From contig DAOTYY010000113.1 of assembly GCA_034434695.1 (NCBI GenBank), positions 15,124-79,123 of the forward strand: a stretch of 64,000 bases of DNA. The letters are read 5' to 3'. Within the stretch, counting starts at the first letter, position 1, and each line of letters starts with the position of its first letter. Of this stretch, positions 26,836-35,487 are shown piece by piece. Under the pieces are notes generated by a model, which ran no database searches, had not been told where the DNA came from, and saw only the letters and a program-made list of their open reading frames with translations. Source of the DNA: DYEC01 sp034434695. GTDB taxonomy: Bacteria; Chloroflexota; Anaerolineae; Anaerolineales; Anaerolineaceae. The position numbers and the translations under genes are program-made.

Positions 26836-27261
26836 TCAGATCCTCGCAGATTGAGCATCCAGAAAATCCTGCAAAATCACTGTGGCAGCGAGCGCATCCA
26901 GCTTTGAGCGATTCTTTCGTCGGACACTGCCCATTCTTGTCAGCATCTCACTAGCTTTCAAAGTACTGCCACTTTCATCCCACAGAACAACTGGTATATT
27001 TGTCTGAGAACGAATCGCCTCTGCCAGCCGGGATGCTTTCCGAGATGCTGGGCCAACGTTTCCATCGCTATCCAGCGGCTGTCCAACCACAATCAAAACA
27101 ACCTCGTTTGTACTGGCTAATTGAGCAATTGTAGCTGCATCCACCAGCCTAGCAACATGCTGAATAACCGTTAATGGGTTAGCAATTGTCCCGCTGGGAT
27201 CGCTGACTGCAATTCCCAAGCGCTTTTCGCCCGGGTCAACCGCCATCACGCGCCCTTTCAT
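26836..27261 (-). CDS. ruvX: Putative Holliday junction resolvase / pre-16S rRNA nuclease
   Basis: YqgF/RuvX family, RNase H-like fold, 141 residues. Acidic motifs: VMAVDPGEKRLGIAVSD (catalytic Asp near 8), VVGQPLDSDG, WDESGSTLKASEML and LDALAATVIL. In E. coli the homologue (YqgF) processes the 5' end of 16S rRNA. The start overlaps the upstream gene by 4 nt and mltG follows after 5 bp. Confidence 0.93.
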   Translation of the reverse strand: MKGRVMAVDPGEKRLGIAVSDPSGTIANPLTVIQHVARLVDAATIAQLASTNEVVLIVVGQPLDSDGNVGPASRKASRLAEAIRSQTNIPVVLWDESGSTLKASEMLTRMGSVRRKNRSKLDALAATVILQDFLDAQSARI

Positions 27262-28748
27262 TGCACCTCAAGCTTAATTCGCCCGGGTAAATAGGGCAAC
27301 CTGGGCCACCAGGCAGGGTGAAGAATAATTTTGGGTGAATGCTCTGTTGGCACACGGTTCTCCAGCAGTGATAGCGCACTGTCCCGTTTTGCTCCAGCAA
27401 GTATGGAGCGCAATTCATCGCTCCAAAAACTTCCCCGAATCCGGCGCACAGCAAAAATATCCCAGCAGATTGAATGCTCTACCAGTGCAGGCTCACTCAG
27501 GGAAGTCACGATCAGCGAATCTTGTACAGGTTGATAATTATCCGGGAGGCTGGCATCCAAGCCCAAACGCGCAACTTCCTCAATATCTTTTTGAGATACA
27601 GACCAGATTGTATACTCTGCACGCATCTTGAGCCATAAATAATCTCCAGGTTGTCCCTCAGGCGGTTCGCCCGTTTCTTCCAGAACTTTCACTAGCTGAA
27701 GCGTAGGCAAGAGAATTTGCCGCCCAGAAAGACTCACCTGAAATTCTCTAATAGCGGCTTGCTCAAGTGAAGATAAAAGTTTTCTTCTCAGCCTCTGATA
27801 GTCCTCATCCGTAGGTGTAGGGACAAAAAAATCCTCTCCGCCTTGTGTAGGTTGTGGATTACTGACCATCACGAGCAAGCCAATCTCACCCTCAACTGCT
27901 CCGATTTGTCCTGGCATTACATTTCCCAGACTACCCGGCAACAATGCCCGCACAGCGGCCAAAGCACTCTGACCATAGCCGGCTGGGATGCGAGTTTCGA
28001 CCTCCGTCTGAAACTTGACGACAGGATCAGACAGCGTTGTAACCACAGTTCCTGACGGAACAATTACCTCATGCTCGGTCAGATTTGTGATCACAATCTC
28101 GCCTGTTGCTGCAATACCAGGATAAGCTTGCTTTCCACTGCTCGTGATCCAATCCTGTCCCTCAACAATGGTTGAATGTTCACTAGCAGGAATTTTGCCA
28201 GACAAACTTACCCCTGAAAACTGTGTACCTGCCGAGATTGATAAAGTTAAATTCTGCTCCATTTCACTGATAGGTAAAATGATTTCCGCACTGGGTAAAA
28301 ATATAAAAGTGAGTATAAAAACTGCCAGCATTGCACTTCCAAAAAAAACATAGCGCGTTTTCTTGAAAGGATCAATTGCCCAACCTGTTCTTCGCTTTTG
28401 CTGATCAGAAAGAATCTTTCTGATCTGGGCGACATGTGGACGAAATACAAACTTCCTTCGCCGTCCACGCCGCCAGGGTTTTCGTTGTGCTTGAGTAGTC
28501 GTCTCGAAAACAGGAATGGATATCTCATGGCTATACGCAACAACTGTCGGGTCATTCGTGACCAGTCCAAGCTGTGCCCCCTGCGCAATGCAATGACGTT
28601 GTAGAATAACCAGATCAAGTTTTCGAATAAACAACCTGGCGCGCTTTGGCCAGACCAAAAGCACGCGCTGTGCTTTGCTCCAAGTGATTTTGTCACGAAG
28701 CGAAGCTAAATCATCATGTGGCTCAAGTTGAATGATGAACGTTTTCAT
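27258..28748 (-). CDS. Membrane-anchored baseplate-J-like protein
   Basis: 496 residues. Residues 1-120 are a basic cytoplasmic region, with a beta-alpha pattern at the start (FIIQLEPHDDLASLRDKITW) and a KRARLF block. One transmembrane helix lies at about 133-152. The extracytoplasmic part resembles the baseplate J/gp47 fold around residues 215-300 (GEIVITNLTEHEVIVPSGTVV, then IPAGYGQSALAAVRALLPGS and GNVMPGQIGAVEG). No other phage or contractile-injection gene is nearby, so a structural-phage role is unlikely. A tethered surface or envelope protein is more probable. A TATAAT lies only 12 nt before the ATG, overlapping the rluE-like stop, and could give a near-leaderless transcript. Confidence 0.72.
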   Translation of the reverse strand: MKTFIIQLEPHDDLASLRDKITWSKAQRVLLVWPKRARLFIRKLDLVILQRHCIAQGAQLGLVTNDPTVVAYSHEISIPVFETTTQAQRKPWRRGRRRKFVFRPHVAQIRKILSDQQKRRTGWAIDPFKKTRYVFFGSAMLAVFILTFIFLPSAEIILPISEMEQNLTLSISAGTQFSGVSLSGKIPASEHSTIVEGQDWITSSGKQAYPGIAATGEIVITNLTEHEVIVPSGTVVTTLSDPVVKFQTEVETRIPAGYGQSALAAVRALLPGSLGNVMPGQIGAVEGEIGLLVMVSNPQPTQGGEDFFVPTPTDEDYQRLRRKLLSSLEQAAIREFQVSLSGRQILLPTLQLVKVLEETGEPPEGQPGDYLWLKMRAEYTIWSVSQKDIEEVARLGLDASLPDNYQPVQDSLIVTSLSEPALVEHSICWDIFAVRRIRGSFWSDELRSILAGAKRDSALSLLENRVPTEHSPKIILHPAWWPRLPYLPGRIKLEVQ

Positions 28749-28762
28749 GAGTTGTGAAGAAA

Positions 28763-29371
28763 TTATACAATACCATAATGCCCTAAAAGCAGCTTTTTGT
28801 GATATTTCTGCTTCAAACGAATAATTTCATCTTCCTGCAGAAACCTCCACTCACCAGGTTTCAAATCACCCAGCGTCAGTTCACCAATGGCTATGCGTAC
28901 AAGCCTCAAGGTTGGCAAACCAACTGCAGCAGTCATGTGGCGAATCTGATGCTTTTTACCCTCAAAAATCACCATCCGCAGCCAGCTCGTCTCTCCATGT
29001 GGTGTTATCGTTTTCATCTGACGCGGTGGTAAATCAGGTTCAGGGATAACCATGACTTGACAACGGCGCGTCTTAACCCCGCGCAAAAGAATACCTCTCT
29101 CAAGCGAAGCTAGTTGTTCTAACCCAGGAACTCCCTCGACTTGCACCAAATAGGTTTTTGGCAAATGCCAGCGCGGATCGGTCAGACGTTGAATCAGTCT
29201 GCCATCGTTCGTCAGCAACATTAGACCCTCGCTATCCATATCTAGACGCCCAGCTGCATATACACCGGGAACGCTAATATAGTCCTTGAGTGTCGGGCGA
29301 CCTGCGGTATCCGTAAAAGTGGATAAAACTCCATAGGGCTTATGAAAGATCAGATAACGATAGGACTGCAT
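28763..29371 (-). CDS. RsuA/RluE-family rRNA pseudouridine synthase
   Basis: 202 residues. Catalytic motif AAGRLDMDSEGLMLLTND (Asp in GRLD), N-terminal FHKPYGVLSTFTD, and C-terminal FEGKKHQIRHMTAAVGLPTLRLVR. The short form without an S4 domain, and the KPYGVL..FTD and VPGVYAAGRLD blocks, are closest to RluE, which modifies U2457 of 23S rRNA in E. coli. RluB/RsuA is less likely without S4. First gene of the leftward operon; MITE-1 copy 2 lies 38 bp upstream. Confidence 0.9.
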   Translation of the reverse strand: MQSYRYLIFHKPYGVLSTFTDTAGRPTLKDYISVPGVYAAGRLDMDSEGLMLLTNDGRLIQRLTDPRWHLPKTYLVQVEGVPGLEQLASLERGILLRGVKTRRCQVMVIPEPDLPPRQMKTITPHGETSWLRMVIFEGKKHQIRHMTAAVGLPTLRLVRIAIGELTLGDLKPGEWRFLQEDEIIRLKQKYHKKLLLGHYGIV

Positions 29372-29409
29372 ACCTGCATTCTAACACAACAAAAATATGG
29401 CTTTTGCGC

Positions 29410-29528
29410 GTGATTGTTCCAAATTTAGTAGATATGCGTTGAAACCGCCAGATTTGGGGGATAGTAAGGGTTCCTGATCGCCAGATATGGTGGTTGTCAG
29501 TTAAGTTTACCAGTTTTGGAACAGTCAC
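29410..29528 (+). repeat. MITE-like repeat family 1, copy 2 (119 bp)
   Basis: Same ends as copy 1 (GTGATTGTTCCAAA / TTTTGGAACAGTCAC) and nearly colinear with copy 3. The immediately flanking octamers TTTTGCGC and GTTTACGC agree at 6 of 8 positions, compatible with an aged 8-bp target duplication. Lies between divergent genes. Confidence 0.8.
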
Positions 29529-29555
29529 GTTTACGCCAATTTTTCAGAACATAAG

Positions 29556-29564
29556 TGCTATAAT
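29556..29564 (+). promoter_or_regulatory. Extended -10 promoter of lipoprotein gene
   Basis: TGCTATAAT (TGnTATAAT) lies 92 bp before the lipoprotein start and 27 bp beyond the repeat. No good -35 is seen. Confidence 0.5.
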
Positions 29565-29655
29565 CAATAACAAGGAAAAATGCGAGGTTTTCTCTTTGCA
29601 AATGATTGACCAACGTGATAGGATTCTTTAGAAATCAACAAGAGGTATGGCGATA

Positions 29656-30513
29656 ATGGATTTTGTAAATATCTCACGGGACCTAACGAAAGTTTGTTTG
29701 ATTCTGGCGGTTATCCTGACAATGGGTAACGCATGCAATCTTCCACAAAACAAACCTATGCCAACAGTTGATATGGTCGCCAGTGTTGTTGCTCAAACAC
29801 TAACCGCTCAATCAACTGTGGAAACTTCGATGCAAAAAACATCTATCCCCCTCACGATTACTCCCCCAGCTATGATTATGATAACGCTTCCGGTCACCGA
29901 AACGCCAACTCCTACTCCAACCCTGACAGAAGATTTCAAAGCGACTCTTGGCAACCCAACGCTCAAAGACACGCTGGACAATGGAAAGGGATTTGGATTA
30001 AGCGGGGAAGGATATAGCGATGATGCTGCCAGCATCTCTGTTTCCGGAGGAGTAATGAATTTGCTGTCACGCAGTATGCTTGGCTGGCACACGTGGCGTG
30101 TTCGTCCCCCTCAAACTACCGATTTCTACCTAGAAGGTAAATTTATTACCCAGAGCTGCGCAAATAACGATCAGTTTGGGTTGGTCTTTCGCTCCCCCAA
30201 CTACGAGAGCGGATATGGATATTACTATGCCTTGTGGTGTAATGGAAGTCTCAGCCTCGCACGTCGGGATGATCATGGGACAACCTACTTGCTGAATAAC
30301 ATTTCGTCTCCATTCAGTCTTAGCGGTTCAGGACAAATCAACCACCTTGGAGTTTTGGCGCGCGGCACCCACTTGAAACTCTTCATCAATGACAAACCCG
30401 TTCAGGAACTGGATGACAATTCATTTATTAGCGGCTTCTTTGGGGTGTTTACAGTAGGCTATAGTGGCAACTTGAACGTGCAGCTAGATGAAATAACTCT
30501 GTGGAAACAATAA
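29656..30513 (+). CDS. Predicted surface lipoprotein with concanavalin-like domain
   Basis: 285 residues. The N-terminal signal helix (12-26) ends at GNAC with Cys27 as a weak lipobox candidate. A Thr/Pro/Ser-rich linker (about 35-95, TPTPTPT) follows. The C-terminal ~190 residues look like a beta-sandwich of the concanavalin/LamG or DUF1080 type (DFYLEGKFITQ, NDQFGLVFRSPN, GYYYALWCNGSLSLARRDD, LKLFINDKPVQELDD, GFFGVFTVGY). It is probably exposed and may bind glycan. The ATG at 29656 has AGAGG 10 nt upstream; an ATG at 29647 is too close to that site. Downstream exonuclease gene is 14 bp away. Confidence 0.72.
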   Translation: MDFVNISRDLTKVCLILAVILTMGNACNLPQNKPMPTVDMVASVVAQTLTAQSTVETSMQKTSIPLTITPPAMIMITLPVTETPTPTPTLTEDFKATLGNPTLKDTLDNGKGFGLSGEGYSDDAASISVSGGVMNLLSRSMLGWHTWRVRPPQTTDFYLEGKFITQSCANNDQFGLVFRSPNYESGYGYYYALWCNGSLSLARRDDHGTTYLLNNISSPFSLSGSGQINHLGVLARGTHLKLFINDKPVQELDDNSFISGFFGVFTVGYSGNLNVQLDEITLWKQ

Positions 30514-30527
30514 AAAAGGGAGAAAAA

Positions 30528-31091
30528 ATGATTTCCTCCGCTAGAGAGCAAGCCGTTCAAGAAGCACTGCGGATCCTTCAACAAAATCCTATCTATTTGG
30601 ATACCGAAACAACCGGACTGGGTTTAGATGATGAAATCATTGAAATCGCATTACTGGATGATAACGAAAACATTTTGTTTCAGTCTTTTGTTCGTCCCAG
30701 CCAGCCAATCCCACCCGGAACAACCGCAATTCATGGGATCACAAATGATATGGTTCAAAATGCTCCCCCTTGGCCCATTGTCTGGCAAAATGTTCGCAAC
30801 ATTGTGCGCGACCGCTCCATAGCAATATACAATGCAGATTTTGATATCCGTATGATGAAACAATCCATGACCCGTTACCGCCAACCCTGGAAAGAGACGT
30901 TGTCAACCGTATGCATTATGCGGCTTTACGCAGCTTATCGCGGCGAGTGGGACAGCCGGCGTATGACCTACCGCTTCATCAGTTTGGAACAAGCCGGCAA
31001 ACAATGTGGGATCCCACTGCCGAATGCACATCGCGCCATTGCAGATACAATACTTGCCCGCGCCCTGCTACACTACATCGCCGAGTTATAA
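30528..31091 (+). CDS. DEDDh 3'-5' exonuclease (DnaQ-like)
   Basis: 187-residue single-domain exonuclease. Exo I IYLDTETTGLGLDDEIIEIA (Asp and Glu), Exo II IAIYNADFDIRMM, and Exo III HRAIADTILARALL with the His of the DEDDh class. It resembles the epsilon-like proofreading fold but stands alone, without polymerase or BRCT parts. The start at 30528 has GGGAG upstream. It begins a rightward run of DNA-processing genes (AddB-like, UvrD-like, PD-(D/E)XK, RecJ), suggesting a role in repair or trimming DNA ends. Confidence 0.92.
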   Translation: MISSAREQAVQEALRILQQNPIYLDTETTGLGLDDEIIEIALLDDNENILFQSFVRPSQPIPPGTTAIHGITNDMVQNAPPWPIVWQNVRNIVRDRSIAIYNADFDIRMMKQSMTRYRQPWKETLSTVCIMRLYAAYRGEWDSRRMTYRFISLEQAGKQCGIPLPNAHRAIADTILARALLHYIAEL

Positions 31092-31123
31092 AACTCAATA
31101 GAACATCCACTACCCGACCAAAA

Positions 31124-33247
31124 ATGATTGCACTCACAGACAGTCAACGCACGATTTTAGAACATTGCCTGGATAAAACGCTTTTTCTGGAGGGCCCCGC
31201 AGGAAGCGGCAAGACCACAACAGCAATCTTTCATCTCCGCAACTTGCAGAAACAGGGCATACCAACAGAGACCATACTTATTCTCGTCCCTCAGCGCACA
31301 CTGGCAATGCCTTACTACACCTTCTTGCGAGAGCCTAGTCAACCTGCTGGTGGAACGGCCAGCATTGTGACCTTGAGTGGTTTGGCGCAGCGCATGATTG
31401 AGCTGTTTTGGCCGCTCATTGCCCAAAATGCCGGGTTTTCCAAACCAACTCAGCCGCCTATCTTCCTCACATTGGAAACAGCCCAATATTATATGGCGCG
31501 TATTGTCGAGCCGCTCATTGAGAGTGAAGGCTTTTTTGAGTCTGTCAATCTGGATCAGAACCGAATTTACAGCCAGATTCTGGATAACCTGAATAAATCG
31601 GCTGCAATAGGGATTCCGCTAGAGGAAATTGGTACTCGTCTAAAGAAAGCCTGGGGTGGAAAGCCTTCTCAAATGGTTGTTTACGACCAGATGCAGGAAT
31701 GTGCCATCCGCTTCCGTCGTTTCTGCCTTCAACACAACCTGCTGGATTTCTCTTTACAACTCAGTGTTTTTTGTAACCATCTCTGGCCATCATGGCTTTG
31801 CCAGAAATATCTCCTCAACCGTTACCAACACCTGATTTATGACAATATTGAGGAAGATGTCCCAATAGCACATGATATTATCCGAAACTGGCTGCCCTAC
31901 TTTCGCAGCGCACTATTAATTTATGATGCTGGCGGCGGCTATCGTTCGTTCCTGGGTGCTGACCCTGAGAGCGGTTACACCTTGCGCCTGGCATGTCAAG
32001 AAAGCATGCAACTGAACCAAACTCTAATATCTTCTTCTGAACTGCAAGCTTTCAACCAAGCGCTGGCACAAAGCATTCAACGACGTCCATTGACAGTTAC
32101 CCCCTCTATCCGCCAGTCGCTGAGCTTTCGATACCACCGTTACACCCCCGAAATGATTGAGGATGTATGCCAACAGGTTTACCAGTTAATCACAGAAAAC
32201 CGGGTATCCCCCGATGAAATTACCATCATTGCACCGTTTATATCTGATGCATTGCGTTTCCTGCTCATCAACCGTATGGAACAGTTAGGAATTCCTGCGC
32301 GTTCACACCGTCCCTCTCGTAGTTTGCGAGATGAACCGGCAACCCAGTGTCTGCTTACTTGGGCAAAGCTGGCACATCCTCACTGGAACATGCCGGTCTT
32401 TCAACACGAAGTGTGCAACGCTCTGATACAATCTATTACAGGTCTTGACCTGCCACGCGCAAGTCTTTTAGCGCAAATCGTTCACCGTCCAGGCAGGCAA
32501 AGCAAAGAGTTGGGGTCATTTGATCGCATCAATCCAGACATGCAGCAACGTATTACCTATTTTGTGGGCGAACGGTACGAGCATTTGCGAAGTTGGATTA
32601 TAGAGTACCAATCAGCCGCGAAATCACTGCCTGAAGAAAATTCCTGTCTGGAAGGATTCCTCAGCCGTCTGTTTGGTGAAGTGCTTTCTCAGCCGGGTTT
32701 TGGCTTTTATCAAAATTTTGACGCTGCCAAAATCTGTGCTGAACTGATCGAATCGGTGCAAAAGTTTCGCCGTGTTGTCAGCAACACATATGATTCCTCC
32801 CAATACCCACTGGCTGTTGAGTACATTCAGATGATTCACAAAGGCGTCCTAGCAGCACAATATTTACAATCCTGGCAGGAGCTAAACAAAAAGGCTGTCC
32901 TTATTGCACCGGCTTATACCTATCTAATGCTCAATCAACCGGTTCAGTATCAATTTTGGCTTGATATTGGCAGCCTGGGCTGGTGGGAGCGTCTCAATCA
33001 ACCGCTCACTCACCCCTATGTATTAAGCCGCCGCTGGAATGAGGTTGAGATTTGGGATGATATCCACGAACAACAAACCAACCAAAGAACAATGGAGCGT
33101 CTGGTCAATGGGTTAATCCAACGTTGCCGAACGGGCATCTTTCTTTACGTCCTAGGCATCAACGAGCAGGGTAACGAACAACGTGGGCCATTATTGCAAG
33201 CGATTCAGTCGGTTTTGCGGCATCTGCCTCAAAATGTGGGAGAATAA
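31124..33247 (+). CDS. AddB/RecC-like helicase-fold protein with degenerate motor motifs
   Basis: 707 residues. Walker A LEGPAGSGKTTTA is intact (K30, T31). The motif II position reads LIYDNIEEDVP instead of a DExxD Walker B. The motif III position reads YDAGGGYRSFLGAD rather than GDxxQAIY. Motifs IV-VI of UvrD are not recognisable. This is the profile of AddB-like partners, which keep ATP binding but are poor motors. There is no nuclease domain at the C-terminus. It starts at the first ATG after the exonuclease and shares TAATG with the UvrD gene, so the subunits are made together. Earlier in-frame starts at 30911 overlap the exonuclease and are rejected. Confidence 0.8.
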   Translation: MIALTDSQRTILEHCLDKTLFLEGPAGSGKTTTAIFHLRNLQKQGIPTETILILVPQRTLAMPYYTFLREPSQPAGGTASIVTLSGLAQRMIELFWPLIAQNAGFSKPTQPPIFLTLETAQYYMARIVEPLIESEGFFESVNLDQNRIYSQILDNLNKSAAIGIPLEEIGTRLKKAWGGKPSQMVVYDQMQECAIRFRRFCLQHNLLDFSLQLSVFCNHLWPSWLCQKYLLNRYQHLIYDNIEEDVPIAHDIIRNWLPYFRSALLIYDAGGGYRSFLGADPESGYTLRLACQESMQLNQTLISSSELQAFNQALAQSIQRRPLTVTPSIRQSLSFRYHRYTPEMIEDVCQQVYQLITENRVSPDEITIIAPFISDALRFLLINRMEQLGIPARSHRPSRSLRDEPATQCLLTWAKLAHPHWNMPVFQHEVCNALIQSITGLDLPRASLLAQIVHRPGRQSKELGSFDRINPDMQQRITYFVGERYEHLRSWIIEYQSAAKSLPEENSCLEGFLSRLFGEVLSQPGFGFYQNFDAAKICAELIESVQKFRRVVSNTYDSSQYPLAVEYIQMIHKGVLAAQYLQSWQELNKKAVLIAPAYTYLMLNQPVQYQFWLDIGSLGWWERLNQPLTHPYVLSRRWNEVEIWDDIHEQQTNQRTMERLVNGLIQRCRTGIFLYVLGINEQGNEQRGPLLQAIQSVLRHLPQNVGE

Positions 33248-35487
33248 TGTTCAGACCACGACCACACCAACAAGCAGTTCTTAATTACCGCTCGGGTAAA
33301 ATGGGGGTCTCTGCAGTTCCAGGGAGTGGAAAGACTCACACCCTGTCTTATCTTGCTGCTTTGCTTATTCAAGAAGGGTATATCAAAGAGGATCAGGAAA
33401 TCTTAATCGTTACGTTGGTGAATTCAGCAGTAGACAATTTCTCCAGCCGGATTGCAGGATTTGTACAGGGGTTCGGAATGTTGCCGGGAACGAACTACCG
33501 GGTGCGCACACTGCATGGGCTAGCACATGACATCGTGCGTGAGCGTCCTGATCTGGTCGGCTTGTCCAGTCAATTTGAAATTATCGATGAACGTGAAGCA
33601 TATCGAATCGTTGAAAACGCTACTATCAACTGGTTACAAACAAATCCAGAGTTTATCTTACAGTTCACAAAACCGGATAAAAACCCATTTCATGACACCC
33701 AAATTCGCAGTAAGTGGAAAGAACTGGCAGTCAACACAACCATTAGTTTCATCCGCCTTTGCAAAGACTACCAAGCAACTCCAGAGCAGGTGAGAGAAAA
33801 GCTGAATACCCTCAAGTTCGTTCACCCCTTGTTACAAATGGGTGCTGAAGTGTATGAAAATTACCAGCGTGCGCTCAGATTCCGAGGTGCGCTGGACTTT
33901 GACGACTTGATTCGCCTGGCATTAGACGCGTTGCAGTCAGACACTCATTACCTGCAACGTCTGCGGTACCGCTGGCCTTATATCCTAGAAGATGAAGCCC
34001 AGGACAGCAGTCGGCTACAAGAGTTGATTTTACGTACACTCGTTGGAGAGTCTGGTAACTGGGTCCGAGTTGGGGACCCGAATCAGGCAATATATGAAAC
34101 ATTTACCACTGCCAGCCCTGAATTTCTGCGCACTTTTCTTAAGGAAAACGGCGTTCAGGCTCAATCGTTGCCTAATTCCGGGCGTTCGACGCTTAGCATC
34201 ATCAGACTGGCAAATTATCTTATTCGGTGGAATAATGAACAGCCAGCCCATGAGGAACTTCGCGGGGTCCTGAATTTTCCCTTTATCGAGCCAGCGCCGC
34301 CAGGTGACCCTCAGCCTAATCCACCAGATCAGCCAGAGAGCATTCATTTGATCATGCGTAAATATGATGCAACGAAAGAACTACAAGCAGTTGTTCAATC
34401 CCTGCGCAAATGGCTGCCTCATAATCAGGACAAAACAGTAGCGGTGTTGGTGCCACGCAATGAACGTGGAGCAAAAGTCGTGGAAGCACTCCGCCAAAAC
34501 GGTATTGAGGTCATTGAACTCCTGCAAACCACCCAATCCACACGCACAGTTGCGGGAATGCTTTACAATGTTCTGCGAGTTCTTGCAGATCCATTATCCC
34601 CTCGTCTGCTGGAAGACTGCTACCGCACACTGCGCGCTCAAGAAGCAGAACAGATTGATTTTGCAGATATTTACCATCAGGTATCATTGCTTTTGAGACG
34701 TTGTGAGCGGACAGAAGATTATCTGGCACCAACCCCTGAGCGAAGTTGGCTGGATGAAGTTGCAAAACAAAGTTTTCCGGAAAACGTTTTACAAGAACTA
34801 GATTGGTTCCGCCAATCTATTCGCCGCTGGCAGGCAGCAATCCTGTTGCCCATTGACCAGTTGATACTGACCATTGCCCAAGATTTGTTCACTGCGCACA
34901 ATGATCTAGCGTTGGCGCACAAACTGGCATTGCTACTGGAACATGCCAGAACAACAAACCCTTCATGGCAATTGCCCGAGTTTGCTGCAGAATTAGAGAC
35001 CATTGTAAAAAGACAGCGTAAGTTTATCGGCTTCAGTGATGATGATACTGGTTTCGACCCAGAGCAACACAAGGGTAAAGTAGTTGTAGCTACAATCCAT
35101 AAAGCAAAAGGTCTGGAATGGGACAGGGTTTATCTAATGTCGGCAAACAATTACGATTTCCCTTCCGCTCAGCCCTATGATAACTACTACGCTGAAAAGT
35201 ATTTCATTCGAGATGAGCTCAATCTGGAAGCTGAAACCTTATTCAGGCTGCGAGCATTGCTTCAGGGCGACTTGCCGGGAATTTACATTGAGAATGGCTT
35301 TGCAACCCAAAAAGCGCGCCTAGATTACTCAGCTGAACGTCTGCGTCTATTTTATGTTGGCATTACACGAGCCCGCCGCGAACTGGTGATCACATGGAAT
35401 ACTGGACAGCACAATACGAACCAGCCTGCCCTTCCATTAGTTGCCTTAAGATCATTTTGGGAGCAACAGCATGTCCATTCCTCCTGA
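33247..35487 (+). CDS. UvrD/AddA-like superfamily 1A helicase without nuclease domain
   Basis: 746 residues with all SF1A motifs: Walker A VPGSGKTHTL (24-33), Ia-region LVNSAVDNF, Walker B ILEDEAQDSS near residue 247, motif III VGDPNQAIYETF, motif IV NSGRSTLSIIRLANYLI, motif V VVVATIHKAKGLEWD and motif VI FYVGITRARRELVITW. AddA normally carries a C-terminal PD-(D/E)XK nuclease. Here the protein ends soon after motif VI and the nuclease is encoded separately, starting within this gene's last 17 nt. 3'-5' translocation is expected from the family. Confidence 0.93.
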   Translation: MFRPRPHQQAVLNYRSGKMGVSAVPGSGKTHTLSYLAALLIQEGYIKEDQEILIVTLVNSAVDNFSSRIAGFVQGFGMLPGTNYRVRTLHGLAHDIVRERPDLVGLSSQFEIIDEREAYRIVENATINWLQTNPEFILQFTKPDKNPFHDTQIRSKWKELAVNTTISFIRLCKDYQATPEQVREKLNTLKFVHPLLQMGAEVYENYQRALRFRGALDFDDLIRLALDALQSDTHYLQRLRYRWPYILEDEAQDSSRLQELILRTLVGESGNWVRVGDPNQAIYETFTTASPEFLRTFLKENGVQAQSLPNSGRSTLSIIRLANYLIRWNNEQPAHEELRGVLNFPFIEPAPPGDPQPNPPDQPESIHLIMRKYDATKELQAVVQSLRKWLPHNQDKTVAVLVPRNERGAKVVEALRQNGIEVIELLQTTQSTRTVAGMLYNVLRVLADPLSPRLLEDCYRTLRAQEAEQIDFADIYHQVSLLLRRCERTEDYLAPTPERSWLDEVAKQSFPENVLQELDWFRQSIRRWQAAILLPIDQLILTIAQDLFTAHNDLALAHKLALLLEHARTTNPSWQLPEFAAELETIVKRQRKFIGFSDDDTGFDPEQHKGKVVVATIHKAKGLEWDRVYLMSANNYDFPSAQPYDNYYAEKYFIRDELNLEAETLFRLRALLQGDLPGIYIENGFATQKARLDYSAERLRLFYVGITRARRELVITWNTGQHNTNQPALPLVALRSFWEQQHVHSS

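Noticed and set aside
27258..28748. Prophage or contractile injection system
   Set aside because: Only a single gp47-like domain is present, with a membrane anchor and housekeeping neighbours. No tail, sheath, portal or integrase genes.
30911..31123. Upstream extension of the AddB-like gene
   Set aside because: It lies inside the exonuclease coding region in another frame and its residues look unlike protein. The ATG at 31124 directly precedes the conserved helicase start.
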